The notes beneath the pieces were generated by a model, which was not told where the DNA came from, made no database searches, and saw nothing but the letters and a program-made list of their open reading frames with translations. The translations under genes were made by a program, and so were the position numbers. Positions 53,440 through 62,339 of a stretch of DNA of 64,000 nt are shown here, one piece after another. The stretch covers positions 1-64,000 of the forward strand of contig JAEOUA010000005.1 of the NCBI GenBank assembly GCA_016839555.1, read 5' to 3'. How positions within the stretch are numbered: position 1 is the stretch's first letter; every line of letters begins with the position of its first letter. The stretch is from Promethearchaeota archaeon (GTDB lineage Archaea; Asgardarchaeota; Lokiarchaeia; Sigyniarchaeales; SOKP01).

Positions 53440-53513
53440 ATTAGGCACATATAAAAAATTAGTTATTTGTTAATATGAATATTAAGGGGAAAAATGTCTA
53501 ACCTTCTACTCTG

Positions 53514-53713
53514 TCGAGAGCCATAATAAATTCAACTTTTTATTTTTTTAATCCATAATGATTAGTTTTTTTATATATTGAATAATATAGCTTTAACTTT
53601 ATTTAATTTATTAATAATCCAATGGTTAAAAATGAAAATAATTACTTTCCATCCTTTAACACATTTGCAATTTCATTAATCATTTCTCTTGCTTTTTTAA
53701 TATCATCTGATTC
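53514..53713. repeat. Junction repeat, right copy
   Basis: It matches 51572-51767. This copy contains the true end of the phosphohexomutase-like gene plus a ghost of the membrane protein start: on the minus strand ATG GCT CTC GAC (53524-53513) encodes Met-Ala-Leu-Asp, after which the frame departs and stops. The repeat boundary therefore falls after codon 4 of the membrane gene. Confidence 0.8.
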
Positions 53714-55039
53714 TGCACTCAATAATATCGCATCTCGATATAGAGCAACTTTAACATTAGTAAAGACATCTTCTTTAATGATTTTAAGTTCATTGATAAT
53801 ATCGTGAAATGTATATCCATGCTCCTCTGCAATTTCTCGTAAACGGTTATGAAAATTACTTATCATTTCAGGAGTGGATGGAATAGTTTTATTTACTTTA
53901 ATTCCTTTGGGAAATCCTCGTGTTAGAGTGCTTAATAAATCTTTTTGCTCGGTCATTATTTTCAATAATTTTATTAATGTAAAATTGCCATCAGCGAAAG
54001 GTGCGAATTCAGGAAAATAGAATTTTAACGTATCAGAAGCGGCAAAACATGCTCGTTCTTGTTTTATTTGTCTCGATAATTCCCCAGGATAATTTTCGAC
54101 TTTTTTCACGGGAAACCCATTTTCTTTTATAAAATCTTTTACCACCGATGAAATAGCAGGAGTACATATAATTGGACTTCCCTTAGATCCTTGAATAGTT
54201 TCATCATAAGTCACAAATAGCATAAAAAGATCTTCAAAGCTTAATTCTAGTCCATTTTCATCTATATAGATGCTTCTACTCCCGTCTACATCAAAACAAA
54301 CGCCTAGATGACTATTAGATGCTTTTACTATATCCGCAGTATTTCTTATAGTTCTTATATTGGGTACGGGATAATCTCGTTGGCGATAATGAGTATTTAA
54401 TGCTATGGTTTCAACTCCAATTTCATTGAGTAATAAGGGAGTTATTCTCCCAGTAGGGCCATAGGAACAATCGACGACAATTTTTAAATCCTGTTTTTTA
54501 ATTGAATCTTTATCTATGAATTGTTGTAAAGACTTAATATAAATATCCTCAGTTTGTGGAATTGCAGTAAGTCGTCCAATTGAATTGGGTTCAATTCTTC
54601 GGATATTTTTAGGATAGCCATTATATAGATTAATAAATTTCTGAATTTCAGATGGAGAAATTTCTATTCCTTGAGCATCTAATAAGCGAATTCCCACATC
54701 TTCACTATAAAGATGCCCTCCCGAAAAATATATGCCACCACTGGCACCAAATCGCCTAATGGTAAATTGAAGTAACGGTAAAGTGCAATCCGAGAGATTA
54801 AGGAGATTAGTTCCTGTTGACATAAAACCACTGGAATATCCACGTTTAAGCATGCGACTATCATTATGATAATCTCGTCCAAACACAATAGATTCATTTA
54901 CATCAAACATACTTCCATGAACTACTCCAATCTCAGCAGCTAACTCTGGAGTAAAGACAAAATTAGCTCTTCCTACAATACGTCCATTTCTAAGAAGTTG
55001 GGATAAATCTTCTATTTCAATCTTTTCTTCAAATGGCAT
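53642..55039 (-). CDS. Phosphohexomutase-like protein with degenerate active site
   Basis: The four-domain alpha-D-phosphohexomutase layout is visible: GRIVGRANFVFTPELA, IVFGRDYHNDSRML, GVETIALN, and a C-terminal domain. The catalytic loop is not conserved, however. Where family members have a TASHNP-type phosphoserine loop this protein has YFSGGHLYSED (104-114), the metal loop DGDxDR reads FDVDGSRSIYID (249-260), and the GExSGH sugar loop is replaced by AASDTLKFYFP. It is either a diverged enzyme with other chemistry or a regulatory pseudoenzyme. Compare the intact GlmM at 21716-23074. Confidence 0.75.
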   Translation of the reverse strand: MPFEEKIEIEDLSQLLRNGRIVGRANFVFTPELAAEIGVVHGSMFDVNESIVFGRDYHNDSRMLKRGYSSGFMSTGTNLLNLSDCTLPLLQFTIRRFGASGGIYFSGGHLYSEDVGIRLLDAQGIEISPSEIQKFINLYNGYPKNIRRIEPNSIGRLTAIPQTEDIYIKSLQQFIDKDSIKKQDLKIVVDCSYGPTGRITPLLLNEIGVETIALNTHYRQRDYPVPNIRTIRNTADIVKASNSHLGVCFDVDGSRSIYIDENGLELSFEDLFMLFVTYDETIQGSKGSPIICTPAISSVVKDFIKENGFPVKKVENYPGELSRQIKQERACFAASDTLKFYFPEFAPFADGNFTLIKLLKIMTEQKDLLSTLTRGFPKGIKVNKTIPSTPEMISNFHNRLREIAEEHGYTFHDIINELKIIKEDVFTNVKVALYRDAILLSAESDDIKKAREMINEIANVLKDGK

Positions 55040-55131
55040 ACCTATCTATAATAAATACTTTCTAATAATAACTATTCTTCCAATATATTAATGCTTATCT
55101 TTTCTTAAAATTCTGATTCTTATAAAATAAT

Positions 55132-55923
55132 TTATTCAAAATTATAAATAGAATTTTTTGTTGCTAAATGGTAATAAATATCTTTTTTTTTAAAATATTG
55201 ATTTAATCTTTTCATACCGCGATTGATAGTTAAATGCCTGCCGCTTGTGAGCACAGAAAGAAAATTAAGGGTTTTTATTTTCCCTCTTTTTAATTTCCTT
55301 TTTAAATATAATAGAGAATCAGTAAAAACCTTGTCAATCCCAAGTGAATTTGGTGGGTTTTTAAATCCTCCTGCTTTATAAAATATTTTTTTCCTAACAA
55401 TTAAATTCATTCCGGTAAGTTCGGGATATCCAAATAAATTTTTAAAAAAATAATAAATATGGGATGCGAGATTAATGAAAAAATAAGGCGTTATTGTGAA
55501 TGTTAATGAGCCTAATTTGAAATAAATTGCTTTTCCATCATAGTATTTGAATCTCGCGCTGCAGGCAAATAAGTCTTTATCTTTTTGAAATTTTTTATAG
55601 ATATTTTGTAAAAAGAAAGGTCCTATTAAGGTATCAGCATCTAAAAATAGGAGTAATTCACTTCTAGTTTTCGAAACGCCGAAATTTAATTGAAATGCTT
55701 TACCCCTTTTAGGAGCGATATATAATTTTGCATACTGCACCCTTTTTATAAAGTTATTAATGATCAAAACCGTATTATCAGAACTTTTCCCATCAATAAT
55801 AATAATTTCGTAAACAAAATTACAATTTTGATTTTTAACAGCATTCAATGTGTCTTTTATGTAGAATTCTTCATTAAAGGTGGGAATAACTACTGATATT
55901 TTTGGCTGATCTCTTTGAGGCAT
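55132..55923 (-). CDS. Family 2 glycosyltransferase
   Basis: ISVVIPTFNEEFYIKDTL (residues 9-26) and IIIIDGKSSDNTV are the GT-A nucleotide-binding start; LLFLDADTLIGP carries the DxD (Asp-Ala-Asp) metal site, and ELTGMNLIVRKKIF.KAGGF the acceptor-side block. One hydrophobic segment at about 140-160 may associate with the membrane. 263 aa. It begins the glycan/lipid-like cluster at the right end of the window; sugar and acceptor unknown. Confidence 0.85.
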   Translation of the reverse strand: MPQRDQPKISVVIPTFNEEFYIKDTLNAVKNQNCNFVYEIIIIDGKSSDNTVLIINNFIKRVQYAKLYIAPKRGKAFQLNFGVSKTRSELLLFLDADTLIGPFFLQNIYKKFQKDKDLFACSARFKYYDGKAIYFKLGSLTFTITPYFFINLASHIYYFFKNLFGYPELTGMNLIVRKKIFYKAGGFKNPPNSLGIDKVFTDSLLYLKRKLKRGKIKTLNFLSVLTSGRHLTINRGMKRLNQYFKKKDIYYHLATKNSIYNFE

Positions 55924-56085
55924 GGTCCTTAAATTTAATTCGCTAATTACATTAAATAGTTCTAAAAAGTTTAAATTTTTTCAATAGAACTGAAATATAT
56001 ATTTATAATTAAAAAATACTTTCATTTATTATTGCATTTTTAATAAAAAAGAGCCCCAATATACTTATAAGAAGCCACTTGAAAA

Positions 56086-57135
56086 ATGAACAAAAAAATT
56101 GTATTTTCATTACTATTATTATTATTCAATGCTATCTGTTTTATACTCTTTATTATAAATCAGTTATTTTTTGCAATTCCTCTAATAGATATCGTATGTG
56201 ATAAAATTTCTTTTTGGATGACGCTACTTTTCTATGAATATAGTATATATGTATATGGAGTCATCTTAATAGCTTATATGCTCTTATTTGTCTTTTATGC
56301 TTATGGTTATAGTTTAACATCCCGGTTTCAATTAACAGGCTCAATCTTTTATGTTTTTAGTTTATTGGGATTTGTCATAACTACTTTATTTATCTCAATT
56401 TATGCGTATATTGGGTTATTTTTTAATTATGATTTAACTCTTACTACAAGAGTTATGCTCTTCCTTCTATTTTTACCTATTATATTTGCATTTAGCCTAT
56501 TACTATTTCTTGTATGTCTCGATTATTTAATATTTCTCAATGATTTATTTACTGCCCGCCATATTTGGAAACACCGAAAACCTAAATTCGAGGTAAGAAA
56601 AGAAGGAAAAATGACATATATTGATATTAAAACAGAAGATTTTGTATTTACGCCCGTACCAATGTTAATAATTGCAAAATATCTACAGGATAAGGATTTT
56701 TCTGTTTCTTGGTTTATAAAAGGTGCGTTTAATCACGTCCTATCATTAATTATCAGATATTTAATCGGATGGCCGCGTGCTAGGAATGCATTATTTCGAT
56801 TTATGGGAATGAAAATAGGAAAAAATTGTCATATCTCTCAAAATGCTGTACCAGACCCCTTGCTTCCTGAATTAATTGAATTCAAAGATGGAAGTGGTTG
56901 TGGAATTGGAGTCAAATTATTAACCCATAATGTTATGCAAATTAAACACGCTAGCTTTTCTTTTGGAAAAATTGTTATTGAAGAAAATGCTCGTATTGGA
57001 GCGTATTCAATTATAATGCCGGGCGTTTCTATTGGAAAAAACTCTATTATAGGCGCTAATTCTGTAGTAACCAAGGATATTCCGCCTAACTCTATCGCAT
57101 ATGGAACACCTGCGAAAGTTATTAAGAAACTTTAA
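56086..57135 (+). CDS. Membrane protein with C-terminal hexapeptide acyltransferase domain
   Basis: Four or five hydrophobic segments span residues about 3-155, then a soluble part leads to a left-handed beta-helix (about 240-345) with hexapeptide repeats such as IVIEENARIGAYSIIMPGVS and the family ending IPPNSIAYGTPAKVIKKL. The helix region is that of serine/sugar O-acetyltransferases. A membrane-tethered sugar or lipid acetyltransferase fits the neighbouring glycosyltransferases. The fusion of this N-terminal membrane part to the hexapeptide domain is not one I recognise. Confidence 0.75.
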   Translation: MNKKIVFSLLLLLFNAICFILFIINQLFFAIPLIDIVCDKISFWMTLLFYEYSIYVYGVILIAYMLLFVFYAYGYSLTSRFQLTGSIFYVFSLLGFVITTLFISIYAYIGLFFNYDLTLTTRVMLFLLFLPIIFAFSLLLFLVCLDYLIFLNDLFTARHIWKHRKPKFEVRKEGKMTYIDIKTEDFVFTPVPMLIIAKYLQDKDFSVSWFIKGAFNHVLSLIIRYLIGWPRARNALFRFMGMKIGKNCHISQNAVPDPLLPELIEFKDGSGCGIGVKLLTHNVMQIKHASFSFGKIVIEENARIGAYSIIMPGVSIGKNSIIGANSVVTKDIPPNSIAYGTPAKVIKKL

Positions 57136-57211
57136 CGTGTAATTGGAATTATGATTTATTAATTTATATCCAGAATGAAACTTCTCTTAAGGAAAGTGTA
57201 AATGATCTATA

Positions 57212-57258
57212 TAGGACGAACATTTTTAAGTTTAACAGGATTAGGACGTTCATTTTTA
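57212..57258. repeat. 17-bp direct repeat pair
   Basis: TAGGACGAACATTTTTA (57212-57228) and TAGGACGTTCATTTTTA (57242-57258) differ at two central bases and are 30 bp apart. They lie in the 240-bp gap after the acyltransferase gene; both flanking genes end there, so a promoter role is doubtful. Confidence 0.4.
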
Positions 57259-57374
57259 TTAATGCAGAAGAAATCCAAATTACTTCTTACTATGATAATT
57301 TTAAATTATATCTGAATTTTTTATTAGGTAATCTTATAAATTAAAAAAAAAAAGATTGGTTTTGTAGAATATTT

Positions 57375-57641
57375 TTATAAACTCATAACATAACCAATTA
57401 ATAAGTAAGATACAGCAATTTCAATAATAAGCACGATTATACCGAGAATTAAACCAGCAATTCCAGCACCTCTTGAATCATCTTTTGCTATTCCGATTGC
57501 TCCAAAAATTATACCAAGAACAGCCACAAGAACAGCCACAAGAACAGCCAATATATATCCAATAAGCATCGAAAGAATCCACCAAACCACTAGACTTGCT
57601 AGAGAAAGTATTATTCCAGCGATTCCAAATCCATGTCCCAT
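57375..57641 (-). CDS. Small membrane protein, DUF4190-like
   Basis: The 88-aa product has a G-IAGIILSLASLVVWW first helix, a central helix that includes LAVLVAVLVAVL, and a GAGIAGLILGIIVLIIEI third helix separated by KDDSRG, a pattern of DUF4190-type proteins with Gly-rich helix starts. A 12-bp tandem repeat within the gene encodes the repeated VAVL. The start at ATG 57641 is preceded by GGGGGGAAAAG-like purines acting as a ribosome-binding site. Function unknown. Confidence 0.6.
   Translation of the reverse strand: MGHGFGIAGIILSLASLVVWWILSMLIGYILAVLVAVLVAVLGIIFGAIGIAKDDSRGAGIAGLILGIIVLIIEIAVSYLLIGYVMSL
57517..57550. repeat. 12-bp in-frame tandem repeat
   Basis: AGAACAGCCACA occurs at 57517-57528 and 57529-57540, followed by a partial third unit to 57550. 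On the coding minus strand each unit adds four residues of hydrophobic helix (from the series LVAVLVAV), so length changes would not break the frame. Such arrays often vary by slippage. Confidence 0.6.
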
Positions 57642-58217
57642 TTCTTTTCCCCCCTTTTTGATTTTTTTTTATGAATTAATATTCTTCTTTAAAAATTTCT
57701 AATATAAATAATTTTTATGATAGAATATTTGATGAATAAAGTAAAATTATATTATATAAAAATATTTTTTTCAATGCATTAAATAGTGAGTTGATTTTAA
57801 ATAAGTTAGTCAATTATTTTCTTACTTTTGTTGCTCATAAAATGTGATAAATAACTTTATAATCAAGTTTTAATATATTTCATTATCATTATAAACGTGG
57901 CATTTTACATTGAATCTATTATATATATCGTGATATTAATTCCAGTAAAAAAAAATTCCATCCAATAAGCAATTGCTGGCAATTATAATTTTAATGTGGA
58001 TCCCACAAAAATTATGGCATTTGCATTTTTATTAACCTTAAACACCAAGGCACATAAAAAAGCAATGGGATAATCAAGTTTAATATCTAATTTTTTTTAT
58101 TATATTCTAATTAAAAAAATAATTCTTAATAGAACATATAATCTATAAAATATTTCACATAATGTAAAAATCAAAAATTTTTAATTAGAAGTTATAAAAT
58201 TAAGATGAAGAATTACT
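57642..58217. other. Divergent gap, no gene seen
   Basis: This is 576 bp of AT-rich DNA between the small membrane protein and the first radical SAM gene. It contains ACACCAAGGCAC-like and AGCAATTGCTGGCAATT patches around 57967-58060 that are less AT-rich, but no reading frame above about 30 codons and no clear RNA. The promoter for the radical SAM gene should lie in the final 100 bp. Confidence 0.4.
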
Positions 58218-59702
58218 TTGAAAGTTGTATTAATTAATCCTAGTCCAGTAACAGGAAAGAATGAAAAATATTATGGACAAAGCTGGCCCCCTTTGGGTAT
58301 ATTATTAATAGGAACAATTCTAAAAAAGAAAGGACATCGAGTTTTATTATTGGATCAAGCTTCCAATGGATTTAATTATGAAAAATTAATGAGATTGATA
58401 AAAAGATTTGATCCCGATGTTCTTGGAATATCTTCCATGACTATGGCATTTTTATCAAGTATAAAGATCGCTCATATGGTAAAAGCATGGAATCTAAATA
58501 TTAAAATAGTGCTGGGTCATTATCATCCAACGGTTTGTGCTAAAAAAATATTGGAAAAATATGGTCATTTAATAGATTATTGTGTGCGAGGAGAAAATGA
58601 ATATATCTTGGCAAATTTATTAGATCATCTCGAAAAAAGTCCTAACAAAAAACCAAATGATATTCTTGGAATAAGTTATAGAAACAATGACATAGTTAAA
58701 AATACTTCTGATTGTCCACTAACAATAAATTTAGATGATCTTCCCTTTTTCGACTTTTCTCTTCTCAATAAAAAATATCATCAAAATTTAGCAGGTATTG
58801 AACTTATGGATTCTAATTTTATGGGCCCTTTTTTTTCGCGTGGGTGTCCTTATTCATGTACTTATTGCGCAGTATCAAAATTTTCTAAAAGACAATATAG
58901 AATAAAATCTCCAGAACGAATGGTTGAGGAATTCTTATATTTAAATTCAAAAGGATTTACAGAGATTGCTTTTGTTGATGATAACTTTATTATTAACCGT
59001 AAAAAAGTCCTAAAATTTTGTAAATTATTAAGCAAAGAAAATCTTGATATAAATTGGCATATTGAAATAAGGGTAGATAGTGTCTCAAAACCTCTTCTAG
59101 ATCAATTAGTTTCCGCAGGTTGTAAATCCATCAATTTTGGAATCGAAAGCGCGAATCAAAGAATTTTGGACTATTATAATAAGGGGATCACTCCAGAGCA
59201 ATCCCTTAGAGCGATTAAAACAGCAAAACAAGCTAATATTAATTTCGTTATTGGTTTATTTATGCTTGGTGCTCCTTTCGAAACATTAACAGAATGTCAA
59301 AATACCATACAATTTGCTCTTAACTCTGGTCTTGATTACTTTTTCTTAAATATTGTTGAAATATTTCCTGGAATTCCAATTTGGGAAGACTTAATTTCAA
59401 GAAACCTTATCAATGAAAATCAAGGCTGGGAAACTTCTACTAGGATAATAGATTTAACACATTCAGAAGCACAGAGACAAATGCTTTTAAGTATGATTAA
59501 AAAAGCCTATAAAGAATTTATTTCCTTTAAACGAGTGAAATGGATATTCAAAACAATACCTGAAATTTTAACTAGCTCATATAAACGAAGAATTGGAATA
59601 AATTTTTTAAAAAATATTGGAAATGGAGCTAAAACCATAGTTCGATTACGTAATATGCAACTTTCTGGCTTTGGGAGATTTAAAGTAGATAAGAAAGCTT
59701 AA
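58218..59702 (+). CDS. B12-binding-type radical SAM protein, copy 1
   Basis: An N-terminal Rossmann-like cobalamin-binding-type domain (residues about 1-140: VVLINPSP, FDPDVLGISSMT, VRGENEYI) precedes a radical SAM core with CPYSCTYC (Cys210, Cys214, Cys217), the GIESANQRILDYYNKGIT block and a C-terminal helical domain. No DxHxxG motif is present in the first domain, so cobalamin binding would be of the base-off, no-His kind, or absent. Relatives methylate or rearrange lipids and sugars. TTG start at 58218. A close paralogue lies at 62340-63806. Confidence 0.8.
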   Translation: MKVVLINPSPVTGKNEKYYGQSWPPLGILLIGTILKKKGHRVLLLDQASNGFNYEKLMRLIKRFDPDVLGISSMTMAFLSSIKIAHMVKAWNLNIKIVLGHYHPTVCAKKILEKYGHLIDYCVRGENEYILANLLDHLEKSPNKKPNDILGISYRNNDIVKNTSDCPLTINLDDLPFFDFSLLNKKYHQNLAGIELMDSNFMGPFFSRGCPYSCTYCAVSKFSKRQYRIKSPERMVEEFLYLNSKGFTEIAFVDDNFIINRKKVLKFCKLLSKENLDINWHIEIRVDSVSKPLLDQLVSAGCKSINFGIESANQRILDYYNKGITPEQSLRAIKTAKQANINFVIGLFMLGAPFETLTECQNTIQFALNSGLDYFFLNIVEIFPGIPIWEDLISRNLINENQGWETSTRIIDLTHSEAQRQMLLSMIKKAYKEFISFKRVKWIFKTIPEILTSSYKRRIGINFLKNIGNGAKTIVRLRNMQLSGFGRFKVDKKA

Positions 59703-59765
59703 AATTTATATTTCTTAAAGCATAATTTAAGATAACATCTCTCTTAAAACACGCTGGTAATCAAC

Positions 59766-61232
59766 TTGAAATACTTTGATATTATTTTTGTTCATGCTCC
59801 AATTTTATCAGACTTAGAATTAAAAAAAAAATCAAAAATTAAACGTGGAGCATATATTTTTATTCCTATGGGAGTATTTGCCATTGCAGATTACCTTGAA
59901 AGAGAAGGATTTGGAGTTAAAATTATAAATTATCCATTAGAAAGATATCTGAATGCTCATTGGTGTTTATCTAATTATCTTAAAAATATTGAATTTAAAA
60001 TATGTGCGATAGATTTACATTGGGTTCATAATTCATTTGGTGCTATCCACGTAGTAAATGAGGTTAAAAAGGTGAATCCGAATGCGAAAATAGTCCTTGG
60101 TGGATATAGTGCTTCATATTACCATAGAGAACTCTTAAATTATTATAAAAATATTGATTGTGTAGTAAAAGGAGATGGGGAAGTCCCTCTTTTACAATAT
60201 GCTAAAGCACTTAATAACGATTTCCAATATTTAGAATCTATACCTAATATTACATATAGAAATAATCGAAATCATATAAAAGTAAATAAAATTTCTTATA
60301 TTGCAAAAAATTTAGATAATTTAAATTTTACAAATATCTCCCTCTTGGAAAATCATCGAAAATATATAGGTGATAGTAGAAAAATTATGGGAATATCATT
60401 TAATCTTGGAATTGGAAGAGGATGTCCATATAATTGTCCTCTATGCGGAGGGGGTCAGAGGGCCCAAGAGAGAATATCTGGCAGAAAAAAAGTTGTTCTC
60501 AGAAGCCCTGAAAAAGTGGTTGAGGATATTAAAACAATATTGGATAACTATCATACTAACAGCTTTTTTTTTGGACACGGGAGCTATCCCGCTAATTTAT
60601 CATATTGGAAAAAATTATTTCAACTTATCCGAAAGGAGGATTTTGATTTAAGCGCAGACTTAGAAATATGGCGATTACCATTTCCGCGAGATATGTGGTA
60701 TGAATATTATAAAACATTTAATCGTAAGCACTCATCAATTAGTATTTCTCCTCGCACAACTTCATCCAAGGTACATCAACAAGTTGCTAAGATATGCGAC
60801 CCCACTTTTAATTTTCCATTAAATCAAATCCAAGATTTAATAAAAAATGCCAACTTTTTCCGAATGCCACTACGTATCTGGCTAACTCTTGGTTATCCAT
60901 TCCAAACTCATTTAGATGTGCTTAACGATTTTCGATTCACCTTTAAATGTCTTCTCAAATATGGCACATCAATAGTAAAACCAATTACTATCATGAATGA
61001 ACCTTATTATATCTTTCCTGGATCCCCTGCCCATGAAAATCCTGAAGATTTTAACGTCTCTTTAAATCATAAATCGCTTTTACAAGTGATTCACAGTTTT
61101 AAACAATCGAAAATCTCATTCTTTTATAATGTAATAAATTACAATAATCAATATTTTTCTGGTACTACTATTCAGAATTTAAATAAGCTTTTATTCTTGT
61201 GCGCAGCACCTATGTTCTTAACGGGGTCTTGA
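59766..61232 (+). CDS. B12-binding-type radical SAM protein, copy 2 (diverged)
   Basis: It shares the general layout of its neighbour (N-terminal Rossmann domain to about residue 145, with GGYSASYYHRE and VVKGDGEVPLL; core with CPYNCPLC at Cys220, Cys224, Cys227), but the rest diverges, with HGSYPANLSYWKKLF and LWLTLGYPFQTHLDV-like segments in place of the GIESANQ block. 488 aa, TTG start at 59766, 63 bp after copy 1, so the two are co-transcribed. A different substrate or step from copies 1 and 3 is likely. Confidence 0.78.
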   Translation: MKYFDIIFVHAPILSDLELKKKSKIKRGAYIFIPMGVFAIADYLEREGFGVKIINYPLERYLNAHWCLSNYLKNIEFKICAIDLHWVHNSFGAIHVVNEVKKVNPNAKIVLGGYSASYYHRELLNYYKNIDCVVKGDGEVPLLQYAKALNNDFQYLESIPNITYRNNRNHIKVNKISYIAKNLDNLNFTNISLLENHRKYIGDSRKIMGISFNLGIGRGCPYNCPLCGGGQRAQERISGRKKVVLRSPEKVVEDIKTILDNYHTNSFFFGHGSYPANLSYWKKLFQLIRKEDFDLSADLEIWRLPFPRDMWYEYYKTFNRKHSSISISPRTTSSKVHQQVAKICDPTFNFPLNQIQDLIKNANFFRMPLRIWLTLGYPFQTHLDVLNDFRFTFKCLLKYGTSIVKPITIMNEPYYIFPGSPAHENPEDFNVSLNHKSLLQVIHSFKQSKISFFYNVINYNNQYFSGTTIQNLNKLLFLCAAPMFLTGS

Positions 61233-61236
61233 TATT

Positions 61237-61695
61237 TTAATATACTATTTTTTTATAGATTTCATATAATTTAACCGCAATTTTATTAATATCAAATTGC
61301 TTAACAGTCTTTAAACCGTTTTCGATTATTTTATTTTTCTCTTTTGGATTTTCTAATAAATAATAGATATTTTCAATAAATTCCTTATTATTTCTGGCTT
61401 TTAAACAATTTTTACCATCACAAAACCTTTTTTTAAAAACAGGTAAATCACGAATAATAACTGGTAAACCGCAACACATTGCCTCTAAAACTGCAAGACC
61501 CTCACCCTCATAATAAGATGGAAAGCAAAAAATGTCCGCGGCAGAATAAGCTGCGCGAATATCATTAATATAACCAGGCATAATCAAATTATCTTTATTA
61601 ATAATATTATTAGGCTGGATTATTGGAAAGATTCGCTTTCCAACCCATAAGTAGATATTTTCTTTATTTTTTTTTGAAATTTTAATAAAATCCAT
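61237..61695 (-). CDS. C-terminal half of a split GT4 glycosyltransferase
   Basis: This is the donor-binding half of a family 4 glycosyltransferase: NIYLWVGKR, DIRAAYSAADIFCFPS, YYEGEGLAVLEAMCCGLPVI (the E-x7-E block) and a final helix. It is in the same frame as the N-terminal half (61699-62235) and separated from it only by TGA ATT. The ATG at 61695 is probably an internal methionine, not a real start. The whole gene is likely inactive unless the stop is read through or the two halves associate. Confidence 0.7.
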   Translation of the reverse strand: MDFIKISKKNKENIYLWVGKRIFPIIQPNNIINKDNLIMPGYINDIRAAYSAADIFCFPSYYEGEGLAVLEAMCCGLPVIIRDLPVFKKRFCDGKNCLKARNNKEFIENIYYLLENPKEKNKIIENGLKTVKQFDINKIAVKLYEIYKKIVY

Positions 61696-61698
61696 AAT

Positions 61699-62235
61699 TC
61701 ATTTCCGAGATGTTGGCATTCCAACAGATAATATGGTAGATTTATTAATTCCAAATCTTTTTCTAAATTCTTTTCTTTTTTTTTGAGATTTTTTAAAATT
61801 TTGAATGTCAACGCCATTAGAAATCACCCTTATTGGTTGTGTAACTTTTAATTCTTTTTTTACTAAATTTTTCGAATTTTCTGTGGGACAAATAATTAAA
61901 TTCGCAAGCTTTAAATATCTAATTATGTATTGTTTCACAATTTCATGAATTGATTTTGAAAATATAAAAGAAATATCTGTATCCATGTTAGTTTGATGAG
62001 CGGTTATGATAATTGGGATTCTTGATTTTAATGTCTTCCTCATAATTCGATAAGTGTAAAGAAAATTCCCGTGAGAATGAATCAAATCACAATCCATTTT
62101 ACTCCTATTAATTGAAACATTTACATGTTTTTTCATAACTTCTGCTTGATTTTTTGCTGCTACCCATGCTCCATTAATACCAATGCCAAAATCTTTAAAT
62201 TTAATATAGTCTGATAGAAAATTTACCTTTATCAT
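61699..62235 (-). CDS. N-terminal half of a split GT4 glycosyltransferase
   Basis: The product has the acceptor-side Rossmann half of a GT4 enzyme: DLIHSHGNFLYTYRI, IPIIITAHQTN, LANLIICPTENSKNL and IRVISNGVDIQNF, ending ILSVGMPTSRK. In intact relatives SRK is followed by G and the linker to the second half; here the next codon is TGA instead of a GGA-type glycine codon, and the frame continues unchanged into IMDFIKISKK. A single base change explains the split. ATG start at 62235. Confidence 0.7.
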   Translation of the reverse strand: MIKVNFLSDYIKFKDFGIGINGAWVAAKNQAEVMKKHVNVSINRSKMDCDLIHSHGNFLYTYRIMRKTLKSRIPIIITAHQTNMDTDISFIFSKSIHEIVKQYIIRYLKLANLIICPTENSKNLVKKELKVTQPIRVISNGVDIQNFKKSQKKRKEFRKRFGINKSTILSVGMPTSRK

Positions 62236-62339
62236 AACTCTTTATTTAATTCGATCTTGGAATCAAGTTTAAATAATTTAAAAAAGTATTTTAGAAAAGA
62301 AAAAGCTTAATAAAATTTTCTAAATTTTTCACTTTGTCT

